Assembly (NCBI GenBank): GCA_932521035.1
Contig: OW051493.1
Location: 5,146,001 to 5,210,000, forward strand
Origin: Oscheius dolichura
Taxonomy: Eukaryota; Nematoda; Chromadorea; Rhabditida; Rhabditidae
DNA: 64,000 nt
Reading direction: 5' to 3'
Numbering within the stretch: the first letter of the stretch is position 1; every line of letters begins with the position of its first letter. Positions 1 to 9,969 of this stretch are shown here, piece after piece. The position numbers and the translations under genes were made by a program. The notes under the pieces are model-generated. The model did no database searches. It saw nothing but the letters and a program-made list of their open reading frames with translations, and was not told where the DNA came from.

Positions 1-741
1 GGACAGCATCGACCGAAAACCTCGTACCTGGAAAGAACCTCGCGTGTACTAGAGGAGATCTTTTACCAATTGGGGAAGAGAGTCGAGCACAGGTTCGGCA
101 CTGCTGACCGCCTCCAGCAAATCACTCACTCCCCACTCTGCCACATTCCTCAATGGCTGTTGCAGGGCATCCAACCCCAGGGAGAACTTTTGGAACAACA
201 TGGAGAGCTCCTCGTCGGATAGGTGTCGCGGCGCGCGAGACCAGCGGAGAGCACGTGGTGGTTCCCCGCTACCGCCTTTATGTTCGAGGACCACCGGCAG
301 ATCACCTCGGTTGTATAATATGGCGAACTTTTGAGTGTCTTCTGACTGCATCTTTTGATCTTGGAGGGACCAGCCAAGTACCTGTGCTTCAGCCGATCGG
401 GATCTCTTCATGATGCTTTTAGGCGGCTGGACTGCGACGTTCTTTTGACTCACCTGTAGGGAGAAGGGAGGGACTTGTCTCTGGGGGGCCTTTGGGGGAC
501 GCTGGAAGCGGACAGTCCGAGAATTTTCCTTCACTATGTCCCGTCCATGGTAGATGAAGGGCTTCCGCGACTGTCTCACGTCCTCCAGCAGGAAATCGAT
601 GGGCCGTCTGTAGAGGGAACAGTTAAAAGGGGAAGGGGAAATACCCTCAGGCGGGCTGGGCGTCAGGGGTCGATACGGACTAGCCGGCTGATGATGATAA
701 GCCTCGCTAATCCCGGGGCGATTAGCCTCACCGGGACTCAT
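1..741 (-). CDS. PACRGL: PACRG-like protein (5' part, gene runs off the left edge)
   Basis: The start codon is at 739-741. The frame is open to 67, then a 39-nt intron (28-66, GTAAAA..TTCCAG) leads to an exon at 1-27 that leaves the window. Translating across this intron extends the reading sensibly (PQL then VRGFRSMLS). The first ~130 residues are Pro/Ser/Arg-rich and probably disordered, with an RTVRF stretch. From about residue 140 comes the opening of the ParcG helical-repeat domain: FAILYNRGDLPVVLEH, a Trp in ALRW, then the helix ending in LPQLV. The conserved Trp fits PACRGL somewhat better than PACRG. Family members are linked to axonemal or basal-body microtubules. The rest of the domain is outside the window. 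A CTACAG/GTGAGT pair near 445-455 could hide another small intron. Family assignment is fairly firm; PACRG versus PACRGL is inference. Confidence 0.65.
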
Positions 742-1324
742 TTAGAACAACCCACCGGACTTTTACGGGAGGTAGCGAGATCTGGCGGCATTCCCTCTGG
801 AGGCGCATGGGGATGTGGACGAGAAGGGGCAGTACGCTTGGCTGGAGGAGGAAATGTGCCCGAGAGGGGAAGGGGGCCGGGATCAGAAAGAGGCTAATCG
901 TAGGAGAGGAATTAAAAAAACAGAAAAAGAGAACTTATCTGACAATAACAAACTATGAACGAGTCCATTTTGTGCGGGGGACAGGAGTAATTCTTGGTCT
1001 TCTCCGCCTGGTCTTTAGACTGTTGGTATGTGCCGGGGAAGACTCGTCACTGAACTGTAGGGGGGATATTCGGGTGGGTAGGAGGAAACGTCACAAGACT
1101 ACTGCCATTGTCAACCCGTTAAACAGCCATTCTTGGAATCCAGTTCCCCTCGCCTCGCCTGCCCTCTCCCAGTTCCGACCCCGGGTCCAGGTAGCCCCCC
1201 CCCCCCAACCACAATATGTTTTGTTTCCAGGATTACACATTAAACGTGAAAACACTGCCGGCTTTGCATAGCGACCTCACTCAAGTTGCAATAAATCGGG
1301 AGGACGTCCTCTGCCAGTTGTCAC
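742..1324. other. Intergenic region between divergent genes
   Basis: This lies between the start of the minus-strand PACRG-like gene and the plus-strand LAPTM-like gene, so it probably holds both promoters. There is a run of about 13 C residues near 1195-1207. Open frames across it have no recognisable protein character. An upstream first exon for the next gene cannot be excluded. Confidence 0.4.
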
Positions 1325-2218
1325 ATGCGTCGAATCAGCGAGCGGTGTTCCCTGGTGAGTGGGGGAAGCCCCCTCTTCCTACTTTCCCTTTCCAGAAACT
1401 GGGCAGTTGCTACTTTGCCCTGGTGGCCGATGCCTGTGTCCTGCTCTTCTTCTCCCAGTGGGCCAGCACCGGCTGGACAGAGGTGGCCCTGCTCCTCATC
1501 GATGGCCTCCTCCTCTTCTCCACGGCCGTCGCCACCGCTTCCAATATCTCTGTCCTCCTCCTGCCCAATCTCGTATTTCGGGTCAACCTCTCCCTCTTCC
1601 TTCTATTTAATAAAAAGTCTAGGCTCTCCTCCTGACGAGTATGATGTTTTTCTCCTGTTTCGCCGTGGACTCCCTGCTCAGGCCGGAGGATTCCCTCCAG
1701 TTATTGGTGAGTAGAGCAGACAGAACAATGTACAGGGGTTCTCCAGCGAGTCCAAGAGGCCACAACAGAGCCACAGTTACTCAGTAGCGCTGTGCTGAGG
1801 CTCTTTTTCTCAAGTTCCGATACTTCGGACTCTTTTCAGACGGAGGTTAGGAGAAAGATAGTCGAGAATCCCCAGATCGCGGTGGTCTGTCCGTTCTTCT
1901 GCGTCTTCTTCATCATCGAGTTCAAGTTCGATTCGTAAAAATATACTCACCAGATGTTTTGTTTTAGGCTGTTTGTCCAAGTTTGGCGCAATCTCCAACG
2001 CGACCCGCCGATGACGACTGCCGTGATCGAAAAGGTGATCTCTTGTTGCTATTGTGTTCGACGCTCCTTTCCAGCCCCCGCCGCCCTATGCCGTCTGCCT
2101 CGAGGAGGACGCCCTGCCCAACTACCAGCAAGTGACCAGCTCCCGCTCATCCAGCATCTCCCGGCCGAGGGCCTCGATATCCCTCGCTGGAAAAGCGCCG
2201 ATGCCCCTTCCCATTTGA
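1325..2218 (+). CDS. LAPTM-like four-span membrane protein, copy 1 (with PPPPY tail)
   Basis: Six exons: 1325-1354, 1396-1581, 1623-1706, 1840-1934, 1968-2034 and 2075-2218. They were placed by aligning the product to its paralogue at 5.3-5.9 kb; introns are 33-46 nt except one of 133 nt. The protein has four hydrophobic stretches: one from LGSCYFALVADACVLLFF, a second in LLIDGLLLFSTAV, a third in LLLTSMMFFSCFAV, a fourth in IAVVCPFFCVFFIIEF. A cytoplasmic tail follows (LFVQVWRNL) with PPPPYAVCLEEDALPNYQQ. The order TM4, Trp/Arg-rich turn, PPxY tail resembles LAPTM4/LAPTM5 lysosomal membrane proteins, whose PY motifs bind NEDD4-type ubiquitin ligases during sorting. The lumenal loops are much shorter than in vertebrate LAPTM4. 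A late-endosomal/lysosomal role is inferred. The short first exon, and so the exact start, is the weakest part. Confidence 0.55.
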
Positions 2219-2650
2219 AGGGAATCCCCCTCGAAAAGAGACCGCATTTTGTACATAAAAAGATAAAATATTTCTTATCGACTGTATGACAACAAATTTC
2301 GAGGTATGACCCCGCCGTCCGGCTTACAAACAGATGGCTGACCACTGAACTAGGGGGAAGACGGTTCACCGGGACCAATGTCAGTCGCTTCCCGAGATCT
2401 TCGGTTCCAGTATTAGAACGGTTCCGGGTCACTTTAGTACCCATCAGGCGCCAGGAATGTAGCCATAAAATCACCTAAAGGGTTACTGGTTACTGTGTCA
2501 CTTGCTTTTAGTAAAAGAGCTTATGTGCGCGACGCCTTTTTTTGGAGTAGAGAAGTTGGCAGTAGTGTCCTTCGAGAGGGGTTTTCATGCTGAGTAATGC
2601 TGTCAATTTACACAAAATTTGAAAGGGCGCTGTTGGCGAGTTACACCCCA
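2219..2650. other. Downstream flank of LAPTM-like copy 1
   Basis: Non-coding sequence between the stop codon and the inverted-repeat island. It becomes AT-rich rightwards. I see no perfect AATAAA; an AT-rich stretch at 2255-2285 is the likely 3' end region. No gene is supported. Confidence 0.4.
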
Positions 2651-2947
2651 TTTAAAGGAACACCGGCACAGCTTCAAAAATTAGACGCGCGCGGGCAAAT
2701 CGTTACGGTAACGAACCGTTTTAAAAAATGTCAACAATTGTTTCCCGTATGATTTTTCAATATTTCTTTTTGAGAAAATGATCAGCACATTCCAATTAGA
2801 GAAAGCAGTAAAAATTACAAAAAACGTATGTCACAATATGGAGAAAAATAACTCGAAAGCAATTTTTTTGGCCGATGAAAAGCAAACGCGCCCCAAGCTA
2901 CTGCGCTCAGCGAAGTGCGGGAAAAGCTGTGCCGGTGTTCCTTTAAA
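2651..2947. mobile_element. Short inverted-repeat element A (MITE-like)
   Basis: A 297-bp AT-rich element with perfect ~24-bp terminal inverted repeats: TTTAAAGGAACACCGGCACA reads inward at 2651, and its complement ends at 2947. It has no convincing coding capacity. The right-hand TTTAAA is shared with the left end of the next element. The inside carries ATTTCTTT..AAATGATCAGCA (about 2761-2787), which is also inside element B, so the two are relatives despite different terminal repeats. Confidence 0.65.
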
Positions 2948-3237
2948 GGGACAGTCTCGCATAGGTGCGAACGTACCCCATTTGGGGTACGATGAGATGG
3001 AGCAGATTTACTGCGATTTTCTAAAAATTATTTTCGCTCGTTTTTTCCATAATTTCTTGCATTTCTTTATATCTAAATGATCAGCAGAAGCTAGCGAATC
3101 ATATGCAACAAAGAATAAAATGCGAAAACGCAAAATGATGAGTTTTCAATACAATTCAAATTGCCAAAAGAGGCGCCAAAGACAAATTCTACAGTAATTC
3201 GTGCCCAACCAAACTAGTGCGAGACTGTCCCTTTAAA
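2942..3237. mobile_element. Short inverted-repeat element B (MITE-like)
   Basis: A 296-bp element with ~20-bp inverted ends: TTTAAAGGGACAGTCTCGCA at the left and its complement ending at 3237. It overlaps element A by exactly the six bases TTTAAA. Its internal AAATGATCAGCA (3075-3086) aligns with that of element A at nearly the same offset. No transposase frame is present, so it would be non-autonomous. The superfamily is not assigned. Confidence 0.65.
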
Positions 3238-3311
3238 GGGACAAGAGCGCAGGTTCACAGCTCGCCAAAATTCAAATTTTTGGAAATTGCGCCGGAATTA
3301 TACCCTACACG

Positions 3312-3581
3312 TGAATGACACTTATTGAGCAAAACTACACATTTTCACATTTTTCTGTTTGATGCAATCGATCAGGCATATCTAAAACTACTAGAATAGA
3401 CAGTGGGACCAAACATTGTTCAGCTAAATTTCGACAAAAAATGAAAAAAATATTATATCTATAATACTAGATGTGCATATGAACTAAAACTCTCCATTCT
3501 AGTAGATTTAAATATGCCAAATCCATTGGAAAAGACAGAAAAAGATAAAAATATGTAGTTCTGTTCAACAAGTGTCATTCA
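3312..3581. mobile_element. Short inverted-repeat element C
   Basis: A 270-bp segment bounded by imperfect inverted repeats of about 28 bp: TGAATGACACTTATTGAGCA with AAACTACA at the left, and a complementary copy (TGAATGACACTTGTTGAACA with GAACTACA) ending at 3581. The interior is AT-rich and non-coding. The terminal sequence differs from elements A and B, so it is a separate family. Confidence 0.55.
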
Positions 3582-3689
3582 GGTTTTTCCATAGTAAAGT
3601 TCCGATTTTGTCCGCTGTTTACGCGCCCTTTTCGCCCAACAACGCTTTTATCAAAACTTCGCACATATTTTTTCTCAAAATTGTGACAT

Positions 3690-4345
3690 ACGATAGTTCT
3701 AATTTTTACTGCAAAAAAATAAGCTCATGGAGACGAACATTTTGAGCTATCAATGAAAGGCTGGGTTATCTGAAAACCAATTTTTACATTGAAAAGGGGT
3801 ATTCCTAAACAAAAAGAATAATTTTCACTTTCTCTTCTATTTGTCGCTATTTTATGTTTTTCTCATTTGCTCTATAGTAATTCGGGGTCGGGAAAGCTGG
3901 ATAAGTCATCAGAAATGGATAAAAACGCATAAAATCGGGTTTCGCTTTGGAGCGCTCCGACCTTTAAAGTCCCGGTCGCGGCGAGCTGTGGGTTTTGAAT
4001 TTGTCAGGACTTCCGTCAATTGACAGATGACGCTAAACGTCATGCACGAAATTTTTGCAATTTTTCGTGATTTTGGATGTAAAATAATTATTTCCTCTAC
4101 GTACTGACATTTATATGTTCTGCTTTTTATTACTATAACATAAGCACATCATGGCGAACATTTTGATATGTGAACGGTGTGACAGCTCGACAAAAATTAT
4201 TTTTGACTCGAAAACGTAAGTTTTGATGCATTTTTCGAAACTCACAGATGCAGCTCGATTTTCGTTATTTTCTCTTTTCTTTTATAGTAATACGGTGATG
4301 GCAAAACACGAGAAAGCATCAGAAATAGATATTTATGTAAAAAAA
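3690..4345. repeat. Diverged direct repeat, unit about 410-430 bp
   Basis: Two segments repeat in the same order. The first has ATAAGCTCATGGAGACGAAC near 3718 and TCTATAGTAATTCGGGGTCG near 3870. The second has ATAAGCACATCATGGCGAAC near 4139 and TTTATAGTAATACGGTGATG near 4282, then CATCAGAAAT.GATA in both. Identity is patchy, so the duplication is old or selection is absent. No protein function is apparent. Confidence 0.45.
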
Positions 4346-5232
4346 TGCATTGATCAGGGAGTTACCGTAATCACCGACGCGGCGGCAAAACATGATTCAA
4401 AACCTGCGCTACTCACCCTTTAAGAGGATCATCTTTTCAGTACGAAATCATGGTGGACAGCTGGAGAGGATAATCTTTTGAGAATGATAAAAATGCATCT
4501 GGACACCGGAGGTTGCAAGCGCGTAACAGTGACGAATCGACAGCACTTTACCAAAGTTAAGCCTTTTCCTATAAGCAGCCTGCTTCGGTCAGCTAGCGGT
4601 CAGAATGGCTAAGCTTTCTGTTTTGTCAACGCCGGAGATTTCGACCAAAACCAGCGGCACGGGGAGATTCTAACGCGGAGCCTAGACCCACGCCTACAAC
4701 CTCCGCGTCGGCGGCCGCTGGCCGCCGTAAGCGCGGGGTAAGACTGAAACGCGAGCATAACTGGGTCAACCTAGTCCGTTAGACTTATACCTAAACATGG
4801 AAACGTTAACTTGGAATTGTAAGAGCTTTCGAAGTATTTCTAAAGTGTAGCCCTTTAGATTTGCCCAAAACGCTCCAAAAGCGTGTAAATTTCATTGTGC
4901 ATTGCGCGAATGGTTATTATAATAACACAAAGTTCCATAGAGTTATTCGATTCCTCTTCCAGTTATTTCCCGTCATCTGTTGATAGAGTACGAGCTACGA
5001 GTACGTGTTCTCCTCGGCCAGGTGGTTTTTCATGTCTTCCGGCTGGGAAAACATAAATTAGCATGGAGTTGGACCGCGTTCAACAGACAAAAATAGGGCA
5101 GAACACAGCTGAGTGGCGGAGATCCTCCCGCCGTCAACATACTTTCCCAGGAATCTTTTAGTCTTCGATCGGCTACAGAGTGCCCCGTCAACAGAGCATT
5201 AGCATACGCCTGTTGCGACCCTCTGGGTCCCC
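4346..5232. other. Intergenic region upstream of LAPTM-like copy 2
   Basis: Mixed-composition sequence with no open frame that I believe. A GC-rich patch near 4660-4740 is partly palindromic (GGCGGCCGCTGGCCGCC). The last ~250 bp presumably contains the promoter of the next gene. Confidence 0.4.
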
Positions 5233-5239
5233 TATATAA
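5233..5239 (+). promoter_or_regulatory. TATA box
   Basis: TATATAA in the context CCCTATATAAGG. A start site about 30 bp downstream would fall near 5262-5266, just before the ATG at 5269. The leader would then be only a few bases unless transcription starts elsewhere. Confidence 0.45.
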
Positions 5240-5268
5240 GGATGCCCTCGGTAACCAACTCGATTACC

Positions 5269-5934
5269 ATGATCTACACCCCCAACTATTGTCTGGTCAG
5301 TCCGTCTATTCCTTCCTCTTATCAACTTTCACTTGTTACAGAAGTTGGGCACCTGCTACCTGTCGCTGTGTATCGACGCCTGTATCCTCTTCTTCTTCGA
5401 CCAGTTCTCGGATCACGCCTGGTGGCTGCCCATCGTCGCCCTCTTGGATGTCGCCATCTTGCTCTCTGCCGCCGTGGCCGCTGTCTTCCAACTCCGGCTT
5501 CTCCTTCTTCCTACCTTCCTCTCTAGGGTTTATCTCTCCTATCACTCCTATGAGCAGTTTCAGTTTCTTCTCCTCACCTCAATGGTTATGCTCTCCGCCT
5601 TGGCAACCATTGGGCCGATCGAATCTTTTCCTTTGGTAGACTATCAGCGGAGGATAGACGACTGTCCGATAGCCATGGTGGCCGTCTTCCTTTTTGATAT
5701 CCTCCTCGTCCTCCAACTGACGTATGCCGGATCGTGTCTCTGCTCAGATAGGAGTAATTTAGCTTACTCTTCAAACTTTGGAGATCTCTAAACCCCCATC
5801 AAAAAGAGGACAAGCAGCCCGTCCTGGAATCAGTTACCCGTCCCTCAGCTCCACCCCTAACCCTGCCCGTTCCAGCCTCCTCCGCCGCACTGCTTGAAGT
5901 TGGAGGAGGGCTCCTCCGTGCCTACCAGAAATAG
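5269..5934 (+). CDS. LAPTM-like four-span membrane protein, copy 2
   Basis: Four exons: 5269-5295, 5342-5527, 5564-5721 and 5763-5934. Introns are 46, 36 and 41 nt, the first two at the same places as in the 1.3-kb paralogue. Product about 180 residues. Hydrophobic spans: LGTCYLSLCIDACILFFF, VALLDVAILLSAAVAAVF, FLLLTSMVMLSALATI and IAMVAVFLFDILLVLQLT, followed by LLFKLWRSL. This matches the TM4-to-tail transition of copy 1. The tail is Pro/Ser-rich but has lost the PPPPY motif, ending LLRAYQK. I chose ATG 5269 over ATG 5242 because the TATA box ends only two bases before the latter; from 5242 the protein would gain nine residues. LAPTM-type lysosomal membrane protein is the best guess from topology and tail similarity, not certain. 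Confidence 0.55.
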
Positions 5935-6019
5935 AGAACCGGATTTTGTGCAGAACATGCTGGCCCTCTCGGACCACCGGGGGATTCCGATCTGGCTCTT
6001 CTGAAGCCTCCTCCCTAAT

Positions 6020-6025
6020 AATAAA
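6020..6025 (+). terminator. Polyadenylation signal of LAPTM-like copy 2
   Basis: AATAAA 86 bp after the stop codon, followed by a T/G-rich stretch (GTGTTCTTTTGTCG). Confidence 0.6.
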
Positions 6026-6153
6026 CTGTGTTCTTTTGTCGTCTCATTCATCTCGTACAGCGCCTCGGCCATCAACTGTTTTCGGCTGCGTCACCCGCGA
6101 AGGCTGTGCATCACAGCGTCGGTTTCTCAAATTCATCTCGAATCGACAGCAGT

Positions 6154-7637
6154 ATGGTCGACTCCCCCCGTTGTGGTTAGTCTCCTTCTTTTCTCTAATT
6201 AGGGAGATTACAGTCTACGGGGACGAGTGTCCCCAGATGAAGCTGAGCGAGAGGAGGATTGTCGAAAGTCTCGACAAATACCGGAAGGAGACCATCGAAA
6301 AGTTCGTTTGTCTGTCTTATTTTGTAGACAAGATACAGGTACGACCTGTGTGATGGAACTCTGCTGAGCAAGGTGACCGTCTTGGAGGGGGACGCGATCA
6401 ACGGAGAGACGCGTGGATACAGGAAAACGGAGGAGGTTGGAGACGAGAGCATTCTAATCAGATGAGGGTTCAGAAGTGGCGAACAGAGACGGACAGGCCA
6501 CCCTCGAAGAACAGATGCTCTTTGACACCGTCGCCCGGGAGGAGGGCCTCCACCATATCCAACTGCTCGATCCTCCCTCCTAAGGATTGTCCTCCCAAGG
6601 AGCGTCCTCCCAAAGAGGTAGGCCAGACACTTACTGTAGATTAGTTATAGACACCCCTAGAGATATTGAGGAGGGAAAACGAACTGCCGGAGACCCCCTT
6701 CCGCGTCACCAGGTATGTCTGCCGACAATGCTCCTATTCCTTTGTTTCAGCCCCGGCTTCCCCTTATGTGAATACCGTCCCCCGCGTCCCGCCTCGGAAG
6801 CGACTCACCACGAAACTATCTCCATCTATGGCTCGTTCAATTCCAAGAAGTCGGCAAGCAGAATCCGTTGCGAGTCTCCCGTCGCCAGTCCTCGGAGATT
6901 CTCTCTCCGCGTGGACGAGAGGAGCCTCAACGACTGCCGGGGCGGTTCCCCGAAGCCGTCCTCCGGTCTTCCCAAACCGATGGAACGGCTGGCCATCCAT
7001 GTATTTTGTTCTGATAAGGGAGGACTAAAATTTAAGGAGACTGGCATCCTCAACCGGTGTGCCCCTCCGCGTCTCTCGATCACCTCCGCCCCTCCTGAAA
7101 CGACCTTCTACGAGGACAGGAAGAAGAACTCCATCCACTTTCTTTCGGAGGAATGTGACCAGTCAGACTTCGTCCGCCCCTGCCACCGCACACCAACCCC
7201 GCCTCCCGTCTCCCCTGAGCCATTGGGAAGGAAGCACCCGGAGAGACAAAGTGTTAGGACTAGCAGCAGAGTACGATATTCTTATTCCGGTCAGAAGATG
7301 TTTTCAGTGTTCGGAGAGCCGTTTCCTCCGGTCGCGTACAGTCTGTAGCAGTGTCAGAAGACGTCCAAGAGATCGCAGCCCCCGCCGCTATAGTCCTGAG
7401 CCGCTGGGAGACTATCCCCGGCCACGGGAGATGAGCTACGAGATCCCCGTCTGCCGGGACAGTGGCTACGATCGATACGTCCTGTACGGAGGCTGTCGTC
7501 GTCCGGAGGTGGGCAGGCGATACCCAAACATAGGAGACGTCTTTCAGAGGACCCGGCTGCAGGAGGAGACGGTGACCAAGGAGACATTCGAGCGAGTCAC
7601 CACCACCAGAAAGTTGTTCGCGAGCACTCTTGTTTGA
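6154..7637 (+). CDS. Unrecognised Ser/Pro/Arg-rich multi-exon protein
   Basis: I do not recognise this gene. The start MVDSPRC at 6154 joins, across a 38-nt intron, to VYGDECPQMKLSERR and a charged helical stretch. Another 37-nt intron follows, then YDLCDGTLLSKVTVLEGDAI. Further on, one exon gives TPLEILRRENELPETPF and continues after GTATGT..TTTCAG (6713-6749) into a long frame (6750-7250) rich in Ser/Pro, with SPEPLG. A last exon ends in an Arg/Tyr-rich tail (RRYSPEPLGDYPRP, then EETVTKETFERVTTTRKLF) at 7637. SPEPLG occurs in both the middle and the last exon. The splice pattern between 6400 and 6600 is ambiguous: two frames look protein-like there. No domain, signal peptide or membrane span is visible. 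It may be a disordered scaffold or cytoskeletal protein, but that is speculation. Confidence 0.5.
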
Positions 7638-8498
7638 ATGAAGCTTTTGAAGATATGAGGGTGATCCGACAGGCGACACGTTGCGTCACGGCTGTGTTTG
7701 GCAGCTGACCCCGGCCACGGACAGTGGCGGAACAAGTGGGCTGGCTGAGGACATGGCGGGATAAGGACTTCTGTTGGGCGCAGACCAATTGGGAAGGAGA
7801 CCCGGAATTATTAGTATTTGACATTCAACATTGGATTCTCGAGTTATACTATGTATGCTCTTCTGGGAACGAGTAAAGAAGCCGCCGGATGATGATCCTC
7901 TGCCTGGCTGACCCGAGCACTCGTCTTGTCCTCCTCGTGGTCTCCACCTGTAGCTGTCGCGTCCCTGCGTCTCTAGCTACAAAAATTACGCGGTAAACCT
8001 AATTCGCGCAGAGCAGGACGCCAGTTTGAATTGCGGGATTGTGGGATAATGCGTCTCCCAGATTAGGGCCATCCGACTGTCTCCAGATTTTTTTTCCAAC
8101 TTTTTGTTTCTTTGTTTTTTTCGTTCTAAAGCAAAGTTTTTCTTCAATTGTATGTTCTTCATCCATATCCGTTGTTGATTTCTCTGAGAGAAAAGTCTAT
8201 CCCCTGGAAAGAATTTGAACGGGGTTTGGACTCATCCAACGTAAGAGACGCTTCTTCGGGGAAAGCGTTATACTCCCGGGAATCGACTGTAAATAGGACC
8301 CGCTTTGTCTAACCTTCTACCCAAGTGATCATATATATTCCCATATTTCCTCCGTAACATCTTCTCGATATATAAAGTTCTCTTGGTTTTGGTTGTGCGC
8401 TCCACGGCAACGCGCTAAACGTCCACCTTTTTGAACTGGTACTGTACTTTCCTCGGCATCATCTTCATTGTTTTGGTTTCCTTTTCTGTTGATTTACC
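7638..8498. other. Intergenic region before SLBP
   Basis: No gene seen. Contains T-rich runs (8085-8150) and AT-rich tracts near 8330-8375 (ATATATATTC, GATATATAAAG). The latter could serve as a TATA-like element, but lies about 120 bp before the SLBP start. Confidence 0.4.
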
Positions 8499-9969
8499 AT
8501 GGCGGGCAGCTTACGCTCAATTCCTATGACGCGTTTCCAGAGGAATATGCCGAAGTCTCCGGCTAAAGTCATCAAAACGCCTACTCGCACTTCTCCAAGA
8601 AAAAAGGCATGGGCATCTCCGGTCAAAGCCACCACCAAATTTTCGATTTTCGTGAGTTTTATAGTTGCATTTTACTGGGTGTTGTTATAAACCATACAAA
8701 TTCTTTACTATTACAGGATGAAAGCGAATTTTCCCCTCTCAACAACTCTTGGGCTGAAACTGTCGAAAAGGACACAAAACTCACCGAGCGTCTTATTGCG
8801 TCTTGTAAAGCCGATCGCTCCAGAAAATCTGCCAATCCGAAAAAGGTGAGAGATGGTGTCTAGAGTTCTATTGTTTATTATTTTTTGACCCTATCTTAAC
8901 AACCTGATCCTTCTCTATATTTCATATATATTTAGAGTGAAACAATGCCTAAATTTATAAAGAAAATCGAGCTTACTGAAGCTCTTTTTACTGCTGGACA
9001 ACGAAGTGAGAGACTGCGAATTCGCCATGAAAAAATAACCGTGACTGAACGTGAACCAATTAACACTTCTAGTCCCAAGAATAAGAAATCGGTACACCTG
9101 TAGTTTTATAAATGCATTATCAAAACTTTAGGATTACACTCGTAAACGCCATCTGTCTAATGCCTCTACTATTCCTGACGAAGTCGAAGGATGTTCACCT
9201 ACTAAAAGACATGCTATCTACCGTACGCCGAACAGCTCTGGTCGCCCTGCTCGTAAACAGCTGAAAGACGAATGCACTCCTAGAAGCAGTCCTAGAATCA
9301 GGTGTGTATTTTTGTTTGCCTGTAAATGTGTTTTCAGACTTTTTGATCCATCTTCTGCTGCATCTAGTCCTGGTAACAAGTCTCTGGTAGACCCTAAGCT
9401 TGGATGGTGCACTGATCAGAAGACGATCGATAGAAGAACAAAGGACATTGAAAAGGCCAAAGCGAAGCCAATCTATGCTAAGTATCTTGCCTTGATCCCG
9501 AAAGAGCAGCGCAGTCGTGATATCCACCCAAGGACTCCTAACAAATTGATCAATTATTCGCGTCGTTCATTTGATCAACTGGTATTTTTATATTTCAATT
9601 CTTATACACCGTAAGCAGATGCGCATCTGGAAGCGAAATTTGTATGCTGTCTGTGGAGAAGAGCCTTCTGAATCTGTTGCTGGGTCAGACCGTGAATGCG
9701 ACTCACCCTTTGATGTGGCTGCTAATGCTGAAGTTATCCAGCAGGACAACGTAGAAAATGAACCAACTTTCACTAAAGTTGATATTGTGGTATGTTTTTG
9801 CTGTTTATAATAATGGAGTATCTTTTAGATTCGACCTGAAGCTGATGCGATGGCGTCGCTTTTGGGTAAATTTGATATGGATACCCGCAGTGGCGGTGAT
9901 AGTACACTGAAGGCTCCTACCTCCAATGATGCGACGGGACCTGTTGATTTTTCGGCCCTTCATAATTAA
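8499..9969 (+). CDS. SLBP: Histone RNA stem-loop binding protein (SLBP)
   Basis: Seven exons: 8499-8651, 8717-8845, 8936-9091, 9132-9301, 9338-9581, 9619-9789 and 9829-9969, about 385 residues. The diagnostic RNA-binding domain spans exons 5-6. It has the helix IDRRTKDIEKAKAKPIYAKY, then IHPRTPNKLINYSRRSFDQL joined to MRIWKRNLY. These match the SLBP signature (HPkTPNK..YSRRSWDQQiklWK). SLBP binds the 3' stem-loop of replication-dependent histone mRNAs and supports their processing and translation; the C. elegans orthologue is CDL-1. The N-terminal half is basic and Ser/Thr-Pro-rich (KSPAKVIKTPTRTSPRKK), plausible cyclin-dependent-kinase and nuclear-import targets. The acidic C-terminal exons have no clear domain. 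The gene is AT-rich compared with its neighbours. Confidence 0.93.

Noticed and set aside
1195-1207. Run of C residues as a possible regulatory element
   Set aside because: Simple homopolymer, prone to sequencing error; nothing around it supports a function.
2778-3080. Open frame of 100 codons in the AT-rich island
   Set aside because: It spans both inverted-repeat elements A and B and crosses their terminal repeats, so it is not a gene.
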